Shown here: positions 29,163 through 38,333 of the stretch, one piece after another
Layout: the number at the start of each line of letters is the position of its first letter
Numbering within the stretch: position 1 is the stretch's first letter
Assembly (NCBI RefSeq): GCF_014203955.1
Contig: NZ_JACHKA010000001.1
Coordinates: 2,139,001-2,203,000 of the forward strand
From: Sphingobium lignivorans
GTDB taxonomy: Bacteria; Pseudomonadota; Alphaproteobacteria; Sphingomonadales; Sphingomonadaceae
Length of the DNA stretch: 64,000 nt
Direction of reading: 5' to 3'
The notes under the pieces: generated by a model
Told to the model about the DNA's origin: nothing
Database searches by the model: none
Seen by the model: the letters and a program-made list of their open reading frames with translations, nothing else
Position numbers and translations under genes: made by a program

Positions 29163-30328
29163 GCCTGCACCCCCATGCGCGCGCGGAACCGCGCCTGCGC
29201 GGTCTGATAGACCATCTCGGTCTGCGCCGCCGCCTGATCCCAGCCCGTCAGCGCAGCGCCATGGGCCCGGGCGGCCTCGCCCGCTTCCCTGCGCCGCCGC
29301 GCATCGGTGAGAAGCTGGCGCAGCGCCACGGTGAGCGCCTCGGCATTGCCGGCCGGAAAGCGGGAAGCCACGCCATCGGGCAATTCGCCGAACATGCCCG
29401 CATCGCTGGTCACCATCGCCGCGCCATAGCGCAGAGCGGAGAGAAAGGCACCGCTCGAATCGATGGCGCGATAGGGAAAGGCAAGGATGTCGGCCGCCCG
29501 CAGATGCGCATCGAGCCGCTGCTCGGTGAGAAAGCCGAGATCGGTAATCAGCCGCTCTCCGAAGCCGCTGCCGTGGATCGCGCCGAGAAAGGCCTCCACC
29601 GGCATGAAAGGCTTGCCGGCCAGCGCCAGCTCGAACTCGAGCCCGTCGCGCCAGAGGGTGAGGCAGGCCTGCACCAGCAGGTCGAGGCCCTTGTAGGGCC
29701 GGATCGTGCCGAAGAAGAGGATGCGCGGCAGGTCCCGCTTGGGTACGGCCGCGACATCTTCGGGACGCGCCTCGCGCAGCCGCATCGGCGGGTGTGGCAC
29801 GGTGTGGATGCGCGCGTCGTCATGGCCCTGCGTCAGCAGCGCCTCGCGTGTCGCATCGCCATGCACGATGAGCGCATCGAAGCGCCGGAGCAGCTCGCCA
29901 TAGCCCCGCGCCTGCACGGCCGCCATGCGATCGCCATGGAAAGGCGTGGCATTGTGCACGGTGTGGACCAGCGCCGTCCGGGGCGCGAGGCGGCGGAGCA
30001 GCACGCCATCCGCCGCGGCGAAGGGCAGCCACTGGAAGTGAGCGACATCCCCGTCCAACGCCGCCAGCGATCCGAAGCGCGCATCGAAGGCATAGTCGGC
30101 CGCCTTCACCGCCTGCCCGGGCCGCCCTTCCCCCAACACCGGCCGCAGCCGTTCGCCGAGGCGGAAGAAGCGCGGCACATAAGTGTAGCGCCGGGGCACG
30201 ATCGCGTCCGTCTCGCGCATCGGCCGGCCGAGCAGCGTGACCTCATGACCCCGCGCGGCAAGGCCTTCGCACAGCCCGTCATCATAGCGGGGCGTGAACA
30301 GCGACTGGTCGACCATCGCGATTTTCAT
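29159..30328 (-). CDS. Glycosyltransferase, GT4-like
   Basis: Starting at the ATG at 30328 (MKIAMVDQSLFTPRYDDG) the protein has 389 residues. The GT-B pattern is visible: N-terminal CEGLAARGHEVTLLGRP, then VHTVHNATPFHG, ILFFGTIRPYKGLDLLVQA and a C-terminal AFPYRAIDSSGAFLSALRYGAAMVTSD. It probably adds a sugar in the cytoplasmic assembly of the repeat unit. It overlaps the flippase stop and the FkbM start by four bases each, so three genes are coupled. Confidence 0.85.
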   Translation of the reverse strand: MKIAMVDQSLFTPRYDDGLCEGLAARGHEVTLLGRPMRETDAIVPRRYTYVPRFFRLGERLRPVLGEGRPGQAVKAADYAFDARFGSLAALDGDVAHFQWLPFAAADGVLLRRLAPRTALVHTVHNATPFHGDRMAAVQARGYGELLRRFDALIVHGDATREALLTQGHDDARIHTVPHPPMRLREARPEDVAAVPKRDLPRILFFGTIRPYKGLDLLVQACLTLWRDGLEFELALAGKPFMPVEAFLGAIHGSGFGERLITDLGFLTEQRLDAHLRAADILAFPYRAIDSSGAFLSALRYGAAMVTSDAGMFGELPDGVASRFPAGNAEALTVALRQLLTDARRRREAGEAARAHGAALTGWDQAAAQTEMVYQTAQARFRARMGVQA

Positions 30329-31644
30329 GTCGGCTGCTCCCGAGGCAGGCCGGCCAGCATCCGCGCATGGACGAAGCCGAGCGCGACGTGAACCGCCGCG
30401 TAGAGGATGATGAACGCCATGGCGAAGCTCCAGCCCGTCCGATCCGCCAGAGCGAGCGCAAGCGGCACGCTGAGCAGGCTCGCCAGCAGGAAGAGGAAGG
30501 ATGGCGGCACCAGCGCGCCGAAGCGGCCAAGGCCATTCTGGAGATAGATCGAAACGCACATCATCGCGAGACCGCAGAGAAGCACGAGGATCGCGCCCAG
30601 TTCAATCCATGACGGTATCATCCGGCCGTCGAACAGCAGGTCCGCGAGGCCGCGCCCCGCCGCCAGCAGCACGATGACCGCAGCTGCGGTCATGCCAAGC
30701 GAGCGGAGAAGCCAGCGGCGCATCCCGCCGCGCAGCGCCGCCTCGTCACGCGCGAACCACGCACGGGTGAGCCCCGGCAATGCCGTTTCGGTCAATGCGC
30801 GAATGGTTGCGGAGAGCGCGCGGGAAAGCTTGAAGGCGAAATCGAACAGCAGCAGCGGGCGCGGATCCTGCGTCGCGGCCGCGATCGTGAAATAAGGCGC
30901 GTTATAGGCCGCGACGTCGAACAGCGTCAGTGCCCCTGTCCGGCTGAAATCCGCGAGATAATGCCGGCGGATATGCGCCGCGCCGCGCCCCACGCCAAGC
31001 CAGGCGCCGGCCGGCATCCCAAGCGTGCGGTGCACTGTCGAAACGCCGAGCCAGAGCATCAGCAGCGCGATGACGAGCTGGATCAGCACCGAATCGAGGA
31101 GCGGTAGTCCACCGAGCGCCGCCAGCAGCAGCGCGATGCCACTCAGGCGCCGGACGAGATCCAGCATTTCCCACCACAGATTGTGATCGAGCGCGGCCAG
31201 CGCGCGCCGGGCCAGCACGGCGAGCAGATTGACCGCCGTGATGCCATAGAAGGCCAGGAATAGCACCGGCCGCCCGGTCTCGATGAGGCCGGACGCCATG
31301 GCCGCCCCGAGCAGCGCGCCCCCAATCAGCACGATCCCCGTCATCGTCCAGGCCAGCGCGCTGATCTCTTCGTTGCGGAAGTCTCCTTCCCCCGCGACCC
31401 GCGCGCGACGCAGCCGGCTGTAGACGATGGAGGAAAGACCAAGCTCGGCCGAGACGGTGAAGTTGGCGAAGGCGACGAGGACCAGGAAGGCGCGGAACTC
31501 ACCGATCGGCAGCAGCCGCACGAACACGAAGGTGACGACAAAGCCCCACGCCATCGCCAGCGCGACATTGGCGAGCTTGGCGGCCGCCAGCAATCCCGGG
31601 CGCCGCTCGAGCCGGCCGGAATGGGCGACGAGGCTGTCGATCAC
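30325..31644 (-). CDS. Polysaccharide flippase (Wzx/MATE-like)
   Basis: The protein has 12 or so hydrophobic helices and the layout of polysaccharide transporters, with AKLANVALAMAWGFVVTFVFVRLL at the N-terminus and FRAFLVLVAFANFTVSAELGLSS after it. Such proteins flip lipid-linked repeat units to the periplasm. The longer open frame starts inside the neighbouring methyltransferase gene; the GTG at 31644 (VIDSLVAHSGRLERRPG), 13 bases past that gene's stop, is the sensible start and gives 439 residues. Confidence 0.75.
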   Translation of the reverse strand: MIDSLVAHSGRLERRPGLLAAAKLANVALAMAWGFVVTFVFVRLLPIGEFRAFLVLVAFANFTVSAELGLSSIVYSRLRRARVAGEGDFRNEEISALAWTMTGIVLIGGALLGAAMASGLIETGRPVLFLAFYGITAVNLLAVLARRALAALDHNLWWEMLDLVRRLSGIALLLAALGGLPLLDSVLIQLVIALLMLWLGVSTVHRTLGMPAGAWLGVGRGAAHIRRHYLADFSRTGALTLFDVAAYNAPYFTIAAATQDPRPLLLFDFAFKLSRALSATIRALTETALPGLTRAWFARDEAALRGGMRRWLLRSLGMTAAAVIVLLAAGRGLADLLFDGRMIPSWIELGAILVLLCGLAMMCVSIYLQNGLGRFGALVPPSFLFLLASLLSVPLALALADRTGWSFAMAFIILYAAVHVALGFVHARMLAGLPREQPT

Positions 31645-31657
31645 CGCCCCATGTCCA

Positions 31658-32398
31658 TCATTCCGGGCGGGACGCCCGGAACAGCGTGTCGCCCAGGGCC
31701 ATGCGGCGCACTTGCTGGGGGGCAAGCGACCGCGCATCGATCAGTTCGACGCGGAAGCCCGCCGCGGCGATGCGGTCGGCAAAGTCACGCCCATATTGCC
31801 GCACATGGTCCCACTGGCCGAAGCGACGCTCCCGCTCGCGCGGCGACAGATCGTCCGGCCCGTCCTCGCTCGGCTTTTCCCACAGGGGCACCAGCAGCCA
31901 TGCCTCGCCGGCCGGCTGCAAGGCGCGGAACAGGTTGCGCAGAACCACTTTGTCGTCGGGCACATGCTCCATCACATGGCTGGCATAGATGCGGTCGAAC
32001 CGGCTCTCGTCGGTCATCGCCATGAGGTCGAGCTGCTGCATGTCCGGCACGTCATAGCGCGCGGGATCGATGTCGGCGGGCACATAGTCACCCGCGCCGG
32101 CGGAGAAGCGCTTGACGAGGCTCGCCTCGTTGGGTGCGCAATGAAGGATGGTCGCGCCGGGTGGAATCGTGATGATGCCGGCATCGAGCAAGGCATGCAT
32201 CAGCCGCTCGCGCGGACTGGCTCCGCAGGCGATGCAACCCCACTCCGCTTCCGCGCCATATCGGAAGAAACCGACGACCTCCCTGCGGCAGGCCGGACAA
32301 TGCCGGTCGCGCCGCGCGCCCAGCGCCGCGCGGGCGCGCAACGCGGCGCGCGAGATGTGCTTTCCGGCAGCCTTGAGGACGCGCTGGGTCGTGATCAT
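31658..32398 (-). CDS. SAM-dependent methyltransferase with N-terminal zinc-ribbon-like motif
   Basis: The 246-residue protein begins with a basic stretch and a four-cysteine motif (CPACRR...CIACGA) likely to bind zinc. A class I methyltransferase core follows, with a degenerate motif I, DRIYASHVMEHVPDDKVVLRNLFRALQPAGEAWLLVP, and an FGQWDHVRQYGRDFADRI segment typical of methyltransferases in surface-glycan loci. It probably modifies a sugar of the same polymer. The intact HVMEHV motif supports function. Confidence 0.8.
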   Translation of the reverse strand: MITTQRVLKAAGKHISRAALRARAALGARRDRHCPACRREVVGFFRYGAEAEWGCIACGASPRERLMHALLDAGIITIPPGATILHCAPNEASLVKRFSAGAGDYVPADIDPARYDVPDMQQLDLMAMTDESRFDRIYASHVMEHVPDDKVVLRNLFRALQPAGEAWLLVPLWEKPSEDGPDDLSPRERERRFGQWDHVRQYGRDFADRIAAAGFRVELIDARSLAPQQVRRMALGDTLFRASRPE

Positions 32399-32452
32399 CC
32401 GGCCAGCCTATACAGCGAAGAATCGCGAATGCGAGCCTAACCGGCGGTAAAA

Positions 32453-33592
32453 TCAGTCGCGCGATTTCGCGGGTGTCCAGGTCGTGAAAGTCTGGCCGCG
32501 CATCGCCATGCGGATGCCCCGGAACGTGGCGACATAAGCGAGCAGCAGGTCCATCAGCGCGGCGAGCGGCCCGCGCCGCGCCATGCTGCCCAGCATCAGG
32601 CCCATGATCGCCGCCGCACCAAGCGCGATCGCGGCGAGGGGCTCCAGCCGCCACGCCAGCAACAGTGCCGCCGCACCGCCGATCACCATCCAGGGCAGGC
32701 CGAACCAGCGCACGAGCTTGCGCGAGCCATATTTGAAGCGGTCGAGCCGGCTCATCCGCGCCAGCCCGGGGCGCAGATGGCAATGGGTGTGCCAGCTTCG
32801 CGCGGCGATCCGGATCTTGCGGCGATACTCGTCCTCCCGACGCGCCACCATCATTTCGCGCGCGAGAACGTCCCGCGCCTTGACGAGCCGCCTGCCCGCG
32901 AAGACGACCGCCATGGAGACCGTCAGGTCGTCCAGCACGCTGTCCGGGAAATCCGGGTAAAGATCGCGGCGGATCGAGAAGATGGACCCATCCGCGCCCA
33001 TCACGTTACCGGTACGCGATTCGAGATCCTTGAGCTTTTCCTCCAGCCGCCAGTAGAGCGCGCCCACGGAAGCCGAGGCGCTGGTGCCCGCGCCCTCGTA
33101 GCGCAGCGATCCAAGCACGCCGCCGACCGCCGGATCGGTATAATAAGGCAGCAACTTCTCTATCGCGTCCTCGGCCAGCAGCACATTGGCATCGGTAAAG
33201 ATGAGGATGTCGCCGCGCGCCATCGCCGCCAGCCGCTTCATGCCATGGGCCTTGCCACTGCGCCCCGGCCCGCGCACGAGCGTGAGCACATCGCGCGCCT
33301 GCGCCAGCAGCTCGCCCGTGCCGTCCGACGAGCCATCGTCGAAGGCAAGGATCTCCAGCCCGGGACAACGCGCCTTGAGCGTGCGCAGATTGTCGATCTT
33401 GGCAGGCAGCGACGCAGCCTCGTCATAAGCGCAGAACAGCAGCGACGCACTGGGCACTCCCGTTTGTTCCGTCAGCCGGACCGGGCGAGCGGGCAACAGC
33501 CGCAAGACGAGCGGATAGAAAACGAACGGCCAGAGCAGCAAGATGGCGGCGAGAAGGATGATGGCCAGCAGGGTCATGTCGAGAAGCGTCAT
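32453..33592 (-). CDS. Membrane glycosyltransferase family 2 protein
   Basis: The 379-residue protein has an N-terminal membrane helix, a GT-A domain (SASLLFCAYDEAASLPAKIDN; DDGSSDGT; GDILIFTDANVLL with the DxD-like acids; LDDLTVSMAVVFAG), then two or three C-terminal helices. The layout resembles processive or chain-elongating beta-glycosyltransferases of the cellulose-synthase-like group. It is probably an inner-membrane enzyme of polysaccharide assembly. Confidence 0.85.
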   Translation of the reverse strand: MTLLDMTLLAIILLAAILLLWPFVFYPLVLRLLPARPVRLTEQTGVPSASLLFCAYDEAASLPAKIDNLRTLKARCPGLEILAFDDGSSDGTGELLAQARDVLTLVRGPGRSGKAHGMKRLAAMARGDILIFTDANVLLAEDAIEKLLPYYTDPAVGGVLGSLRYEGAGTSASASVGALYWRLEEKLKDLESRTGNVMGADGSIFSIRRDLYPDFPDSVLDDLTVSMAVVFAGRRLVKARDVLAREMMVARREDEYRRKIRIAARSWHTHCHLRPGLARMSRLDRFKYGSRKLVRWFGLPWMVIGGAAALLLAWRLEPLAAIALGAAAIMGLMLGSMARRGPLAALMDLLLAYVATFRGIRMAMRGQTFTTWTPAKSRD

Positions 33593-33616
33593 GACCGCCC
33601 TCCCCTGTCCGCGCGC

Positions 33617-34978
33617 TCAGAAGGCATTATCATGCGCCAGCACCCCGAGCGTCGCCACGATGATCCGAAGATCGCGCCAGATCGACCAGTTGGTGACATA
33701 TTCGAGGTCGGACTGGAGCCGGTTGATGAGATCCTCGTGCCGGTCCGTCGGCCCGCGATGGCCGCGCACCTGCGCCAGCCCGGTCATGCCCGGCTTGATG
33801 CAGTGCCGCGCCCAGTAGCGCTCGTCCACTTCCCAGTAGAGGCTCTCGGCGGCCTTGGCGGCGGGCGCATGGGGACGCGGGCCGACAATGCTCATGTCGC
33901 CCTTCAGCACGTTGAAGAGCTGCGGCAGCTCGTCGATGCTGCTGCGACGCAGGAAGGCGCCGACCCGTGTCACGCGCGGATCGTCCTTCTCGGTCAGCTT
34001 CTCGGCGGACTGGTCCGTGAGCGCCGTGTGCATGGTGCGGAACTTGAGGATCATGAAGGGCCGGGCATCTTTGCCGAGGCGCTGCTGACGGAAGAAGACC
34101 GGCCCCGGACCGGACAGCCGGACCGCGACAGCGGCCCCGATGAGGATCGGCCCCAGCAGGATGATGGCGGGCACGCAGATCGCGAGATCCAGCAACCGCT
34201 TGAGCAGCCTGTCCCGGAACAGTAGCGGGCCGCCCGCCACCACGATGGTCGGATGGTCATCGAACGCGCTCACTTTCGCCGGCGCGAAGCGGCGCATTTC
34301 GGGCACGAGAATCTCGCCCTTGGCGGAGAGCGCCGTCAGCGCCACGCGCCAGTCGGCGATGCGCTCCGGCGGGCAGGCCACGACCACGCGCTCCGCTCCG
34401 CCGATGCCTTCGGCGAGTCGCTCGGCCATCCCGGCATCGCGGCGCGCAGGATCAACGCCGATGGCGGTCGCGTCGATGCGGTGCGCCTCGCGCGGCGTCT
34501 CGATCTCGACGCCATCGACCAGCAGCACCGTGATATGCGGCACCTCGCCCACCAGCCGGAGGGCGATCCGCTCGATCAGATAGCGCGCGGCATAAAGCCC
34601 ACCGGCGGAAAGCAGCAGACCCACGAGAAAGGTGAGACGCGACAGCTGCTCGGCGATCTTGCCCAGGAAGATGATGATGAGCGTCAGCATTGCTGCCTGG
34701 ACCAGGCTCCAGATCGCCTTGACGGCGCTTGCCCGGGGATTGCCGATCATGCGGATGCCGTAGACGCCGCCATTGATGGCAAGGAGCGCATAGACCGGCG
34801 CGATCATGGCGAACATGATGAGGCCGTGCGGCTTGCCGGGCTCTCCCCAGAGCGAATGCAGTACCGCAAAATTGGCCAATGCGAACGCCAGCCCCAGCAC
34901 CACGATGTCGAGGAGAATGCTGAGCATGTAAAGGCGCAGGCGCGCCGACTCCTTGGACGGCGCTGGTTTCGCGGTCAT
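33617..34978 (-). CDS. Initiating sugar transferase (polyprenyl glycosylphosphotransferase)
   Basis: The 453-residue protein has four N-terminal helices, a central soluble domain and the C-terminal bacterial sugar-transferase domain: [59 protein letters not shown] and [10 protein letters not shown]. Enzymes of this WbaP/PssY type put the first sugar-1-phosphate on undecaprenyl phosphate. It is the first gene of the minus-strand polysaccharide run and sets its start upstream of 34978. Confidence 0.92.
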   Translation of the reverse strand: MTAKPAPSKESARLRLYMLSILLDIVVLGLAFALANFAVLHSLWGEPGKPHGLIMFAMIAPVYALLAINGGVYGIRMIGNPRASAVKAIWSLVQAAMLTLIIIFLGKIAEQLSRLTFLVGLLLSAGGLYAARYLIERIALRLVGEVPHITVLLVDGVEIETPREAHRIDATAIGVDPARRDAGMAERLAEGIGGAERVVVACPPERIADWRVALTALSAKGEILVPEMRRFAPAKVSAFDDHPTIVVAGGPLLFRDRLLKRLLDLAICVPAIILLGPILIGAAVAVRLSGPGPVFFRQQRLGKDARPFMILKFRTMHTALTDQSAEKLTEKDDPRVTRVGAFLRRSSIDELPQLFNVLKGDMSIVGPRPHAPAAKAAESLYWEVDERYWARHCIKPGMTGLAQVRGHRGPTDRHEDLINRLQSDLEYVTNWSIWRDLRIIVATLGVLAHDNAF

Positions 34979-35125
34979 GGCCTCGCGCGCTATGCGCCGG
35001 CCGGGGTCAGGTCAATGGGCATGTTCGCGGGCGGCCGGCTCGCTCCGTCTCAGCTCCCGCAGCATATATCCATGAAAAGCCGCTCAAATCGATCAGCGCA
35101 CTGGCGCATTTGAAATGACACTTCT

Positions 35126-35827
35126 ATGACAGTGGGCAGAAACATGCTGACACCGCCCAATCTTGCCGCAAAACCGATCGAGAGGATTCAGAAAAACCTC
35201 CTGGCGGTGCCCGAGCGCAAGCTCCTCAACTGGCTGTGCAGGGTCATGCCTCCATGGGTGACGCCGGACGTTCTGACGTCCCTGGGCGTGGCCGGAGCCG
35301 TGGCCACCTTCGTCGGCTATGCCGCGAGCAATCTCGGAGTGGGTTGGCTGTGGCTCGCTATCGTCGGCTATGTGCTGCAGTGGTTCGGGGATTCGATGGA
35401 CGGGAGCCTTGCCCGTTACCGACGCATAGAGCGGCCCTCTTATGGCTATTTCATCGATCATAGCTGCGACGGCATCGTCACGCTGCTGATCCTGGGCGGC
35501 ATGGGCTTCAGCCCGTTCGTCCGGGTGGATGTCGCCCTGCTCGCCGTTGCGGGCTACCTGCTGCTCTCGATCCACGCCTATCTTGCCGCTCGTGTCATGG
35601 GCGAGTTCAAGCTGTCCTACGGCATCGCGGGCCCGACGGAACTGCGCTTCCTCCTGATCGGCATGACCATCGCGATGATGGTGTCCGGGCCGGAGCGCAA
35701 CGCCACCGTCACCGGCTTCGATCTCGTTGTTGGCGCGGTGGGCACGATCTTCGTGCTGCTCTTCATTGGGCAGACGCTGTCGGCAGGGCGGCGCCTCGCG
35801 CAGGCGGAGCGGCCTCCCCTTCGCTGA
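35126..35827 (+). CDS. CDP-alcohol phosphatidyltransferase family protein
   Basis: The 233-residue membrane protein has the complete family motif DG-x2-AR-x8-G-x3-D-x3-D in SMDGSLARYRRIERPSYGYF followed by IDHSCDG, and about six helices. It should catalyse transfer of a phospho-alcohol from a CDP-activated donor; the acceptor is unknown. It stands alone on the plus strand between the sugar transferase and wecC. A start at 35144 (MLTPPNLAAKP) with GTGGGC upstream is as likely as 35126. Confidence 0.85.
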   Translation: MTVGRNMLTPPNLAAKPIERIQKNLLAVPERKLLNWLCRVMPPWVTPDVLTSLGVAGAVATFVGYAASNLGVGWLWLAIVGYVLQWFGDSMDGSLARYRRIERPSYGYFIDHSCDGIVTLLILGGMGFSPFVRVDVALLAVAGYLLLSIHAYLAARVMGEFKLSYGIAGPTELRFLLIGMTIAMMVSGPERNATVTGFDLVVGAVGTIFVLLFIGQTLSAGRRLAQAERPPLR

Positions 35828-35840
35828 ATGGGCGTTTGCG

Positions 35841-37151
35841 TCAGCCCGCCCGGCGCAGGGCCATGTGCGGCGTTGCCGATGCCGGCTGGTCTGGCCACAT
35901 GCCGCGGGTATCGTAGACCGCCTTGTCGGACCGCTCGTCGAGCGGCACGGACTTGAAGACGTCATGATCCACCAGCGCGACGAAGACACCGCACGTCTCG
36001 ATGGCATCGTCGATGTCGATGAGCGTGGCACCGGTGCCGTCAAACGTGGCAGGTAGCGCCTGCGCATAAGGCTCCACGAGCCGTATCCGGGCGCCATAAC
36101 GCTTCGCCAGCCGCTGCGCGACCTCGAGCGCGGGGCTTTCCCGGAAATCGTCGATATTGGGTTTGAACGCGAGGCCGAGGCAGGCGACCTGCGCGCCGGG
36201 ATGATCGTCAATGAGGCGGCTGGCCTGCTCCACCACATAGTCCGTCTTGGCGAGGTTAACCTCGCGCGCGGTGCGGATGATCCGGCTGTTCGTCGGGTCG
36301 CCATGGACGAGGAACCAGGGGTCCACCGCGATGCAATGGCCTCCCACGCCCGGCCCGGGCTGGAGGATGTTCACGCGCGGATGACGATTGGCGAGCCGGA
36401 TGACTTCCCACACGTCGATGCCCATCGTGTCCGCGATCACGCTCAACTCGTTGGCGAAGGCGATGTTCACGTCCCGATAGCTGTTCTCGACCAGCTTCAC
36501 CATCTCGGCCGCCCGGGCATTGGTGGTGATGCATTCGCCACGCACAAAGCGACGGTAGAACGTCAGTGCCTTGCGCGCGCAGCGGGGCGTGATGCCGCCG
36601 ATGCAGCGATCATTGTTGACGAGCTCGATGAGGATGCGGCCCGGCAACACGCGCTCGGGGCAATAAGCGATGGAGATGTCGGGGCCATTGCCCGCTCCGT
36701 TTGCTGCCGTCCCCGGCATGCGCAGATCCGGCCGTAACGCCTGCAACGCATCCCGTACCGCCTCGGTGGTACCCACAGGCGAGGTGCTTTCGAGGATCAC
36801 GACATTGCCCGCTGCCAGCACCGGCGCGATCGTGCGCGCCGCCGCCAGCACGAAGGAGATGTCCGGCGCGTGGTTCTCGCTCACCGGCGTGGGCACCGCG
36901 ATGACGAACACGTCGGCAGGCTCGATCTCGAGCGAGGCACGCAGCGTGCCGCGCGCAACGACGCCCTGCACCAGTCCGTCGAGATCGACTTCCTCGATGT
37001 GGACGCGGCCGCTGTTCACCGTCTCGACCACATGCGGAGTCACGTCGACGCCCAGCACCTTCATGCCCGAGCGGGCGATCAGCGCCGCCGTCGGAAGGCC
37101 GATATAGCCAAGGCCGATAACCGCTACTCTGGTGTCATGCTCAATGGGCAT
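35841..37151 (-). CDS. wecC: UDP-N-acetyl-D-mannosamine dehydrogenase
   Basis: The 436-residue NAD-dependent enzyme oxidises UDP-ManNAc to UDP-ManNAcA. It has AVIGLGYIGLPTAALIA, the ESTSPVGTTEAVRDAL loop, the active-site GPGVGGHCIAVDPWFLV with its Cys, and the C-terminal GLAFKPNIDDFRESPALEVA. The neighbouring wecB homologue makes its substrate, which strengthens the assignment over generic UDP-glucose dehydrogenases. It overlaps wecB by 11 bases. Confidence 0.9.
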   Translation of the reverse strand: MPIEHDTRVAVIGLGYIGLPTAALIARSGMKVLGVDVTPHVVETVNSGRVHIEEVDLDGLVQGVVARGTLRASLEIEPADVFVIAVPTPVSENHAPDISFVLAAARTIAPVLAAGNVVILESTSPVGTTEAVRDALQALRPDLRMPGTAANGAGNGPDISIAYCPERVLPGRILIELVNNDRCIGGITPRCARKALTFYRRFVRGECITTNARAAEMVKLVENSYRDVNIAFANELSVIADTMGIDVWEVIRLANRHPRVNILQPGPGVGGHCIAVDPWFLVHGDPTNSRIIRTAREVNLAKTDYVVEQASRLIDDHPGAQVACLGLAFKPNIDDFRESPALEVAQRLAKRYGARIRLVEPYAQALPATFDGTGATLIDIDDAIETCGVFVALVDHDVFKSVPLDERSDKAVYDTRGMWPDQPASATPHMALRRAG

Positions 37152-38265
37152 CGGCTATGATCCTCGCGATCCGGCTGGCGGCGTGGCCATCGCCGAAGGG
37201 GTTGTGCGCGCGCGCCATGGCGCCATAGGCGGCCTTATCGTCGAGAAGCGTGAAGATTTCAGCAACGATCCGGTCGCGGTCCGTGCCCACGAGCTTGGCC
37301 GTCCCGGCGCGCACGCCTTCGGGCCGTTCGGTCGTCTCGCGCATCACCAGCACTGGCTTGCCAAGCGACGGTGCTTCCTCCTGCACGCCGCCGCTGTCGG
37401 TCAGCACGATCTCGCACGCGTCCAGCAGCCCCACAAAGCCCGGATAATCGAGCGGTTCGATCATCGCGACATTGGTCAGGCCGGCGAGCGCCGCATCCAT
37501 CACGCGGCGCACATTGGGATTGGGATGGACGGGAAAGACCACCGCCACGTCCTCGCGCGCCGCGACATCGCGGATTGCGCCGGCGATGCTGGCCATCCCG
37601 TCGCCGAAATTCTCGCGGCGATGGCTGGTCACGGCAATGATGCGCCGGCCCGCGAAGCGCGCGATGAGGTCCCCGATCCCGGCGGCGAGCGCGGGCATCT
37701 CGCGAATGCGCGCCCGCGTGGCGAGCAGCGCGTCGATCACCGTATTGCCGGTCACGTGGATGCTCGCTTCCGCGCGGTTCTCCGCCCGCAACGCATCCGC
37801 TGCCGCCTGTGTCGGCGCGAAGTTCATGTCCGCGATGCAGGCGACCACCCGCCGGTTCACTTCCTCCGGCCAGGGGTGATGGATGTCGCCCGAGCGAAGC
37901 CCGGCCTCCACATGGCCTACCGGGATCTTGCGATAATATGCGGCAAGGCTCGCGACCATCGTGGTCAGCGTGTCGCCATGGACGAGCACCCGGTCCGGCT
38001 TCTCCGCGTCGAAGGTCGCGCCCAGCGCGAGGATCAGCCGGGCGGTGAGATCATCCAGCGTCTGGTTGGCCTGCATGATATCGAGATCGATGTCCGGCAC
38101 GATGCCGGCGAGGTCCAGCACCTGGTCGAGCAGTGCGCGGTGCTGCGCCGTGACGCAGACCCGCGTCTCGATTCCCGGCAGTGCCTGCAAGGCATGCACG
38201 ACGGGGAACATCTTGATCGCCTCGGGCCGCGTCCCGAACACGATGATGACTTTCTGCCTGGACAC
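37141..38265 (-). CDS. wecB: UDP-N-acetylglucosamine 2-epimerase (non-hydrolysing)
   Basis: The 374-residue protein converts UDP-GlcNAc to UDP-ManNAc. Family stretches are IIVFGTRPEAIKMFPVVHAL, VHGDTLTTMVASLAAYYRKIPVGHVEAGLRSGD, VTSHRRENFGDGM and TDSGGVQEEAPSLGKPVLVMRETTERPE. With wecC it supplies UDP-ManNAcA, suggesting that the local polysaccharide contains N-acetylmannosaminuronic acid. Confidence 0.94.
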   Translation of the reverse strand: MSRQKVIIVFGTRPEAIKMFPVVHALQALPGIETRVCVTAQHRALLDQVLDLAGIVPDIDLDIMQANQTLDDLTARLILALGATFDAEKPDRVLVHGDTLTTMVASLAAYYRKIPVGHVEAGLRSGDIHHPWPEEVNRRVVACIADMNFAPTQAAADALRAENRAEASIHVTGNTVIDALLATRARIREMPALAAGIGDLIARFAGRRIIAVTSHRRENFGDGMASIAGAIRDVAAREDVAVVFPVHPNPNVRRVMDAALAGLTNVAMIEPLDYPGFVGLLDACEIVLTDSGGVQEEAPSLGKPVLVMRETTERPEGVRAGTAKLVGTDRDRIVAEIFTLLDDKAAYGAMARAHNPFGDGHAASRIARIIADAH

Positions 38266-38333
38266 GGGCCCTCATTTCCCCGGGAGACGCTCGTGCTCCC
38301 CTTAGTGGCGGAATGTGAAGGGGGCGTAAAGCA

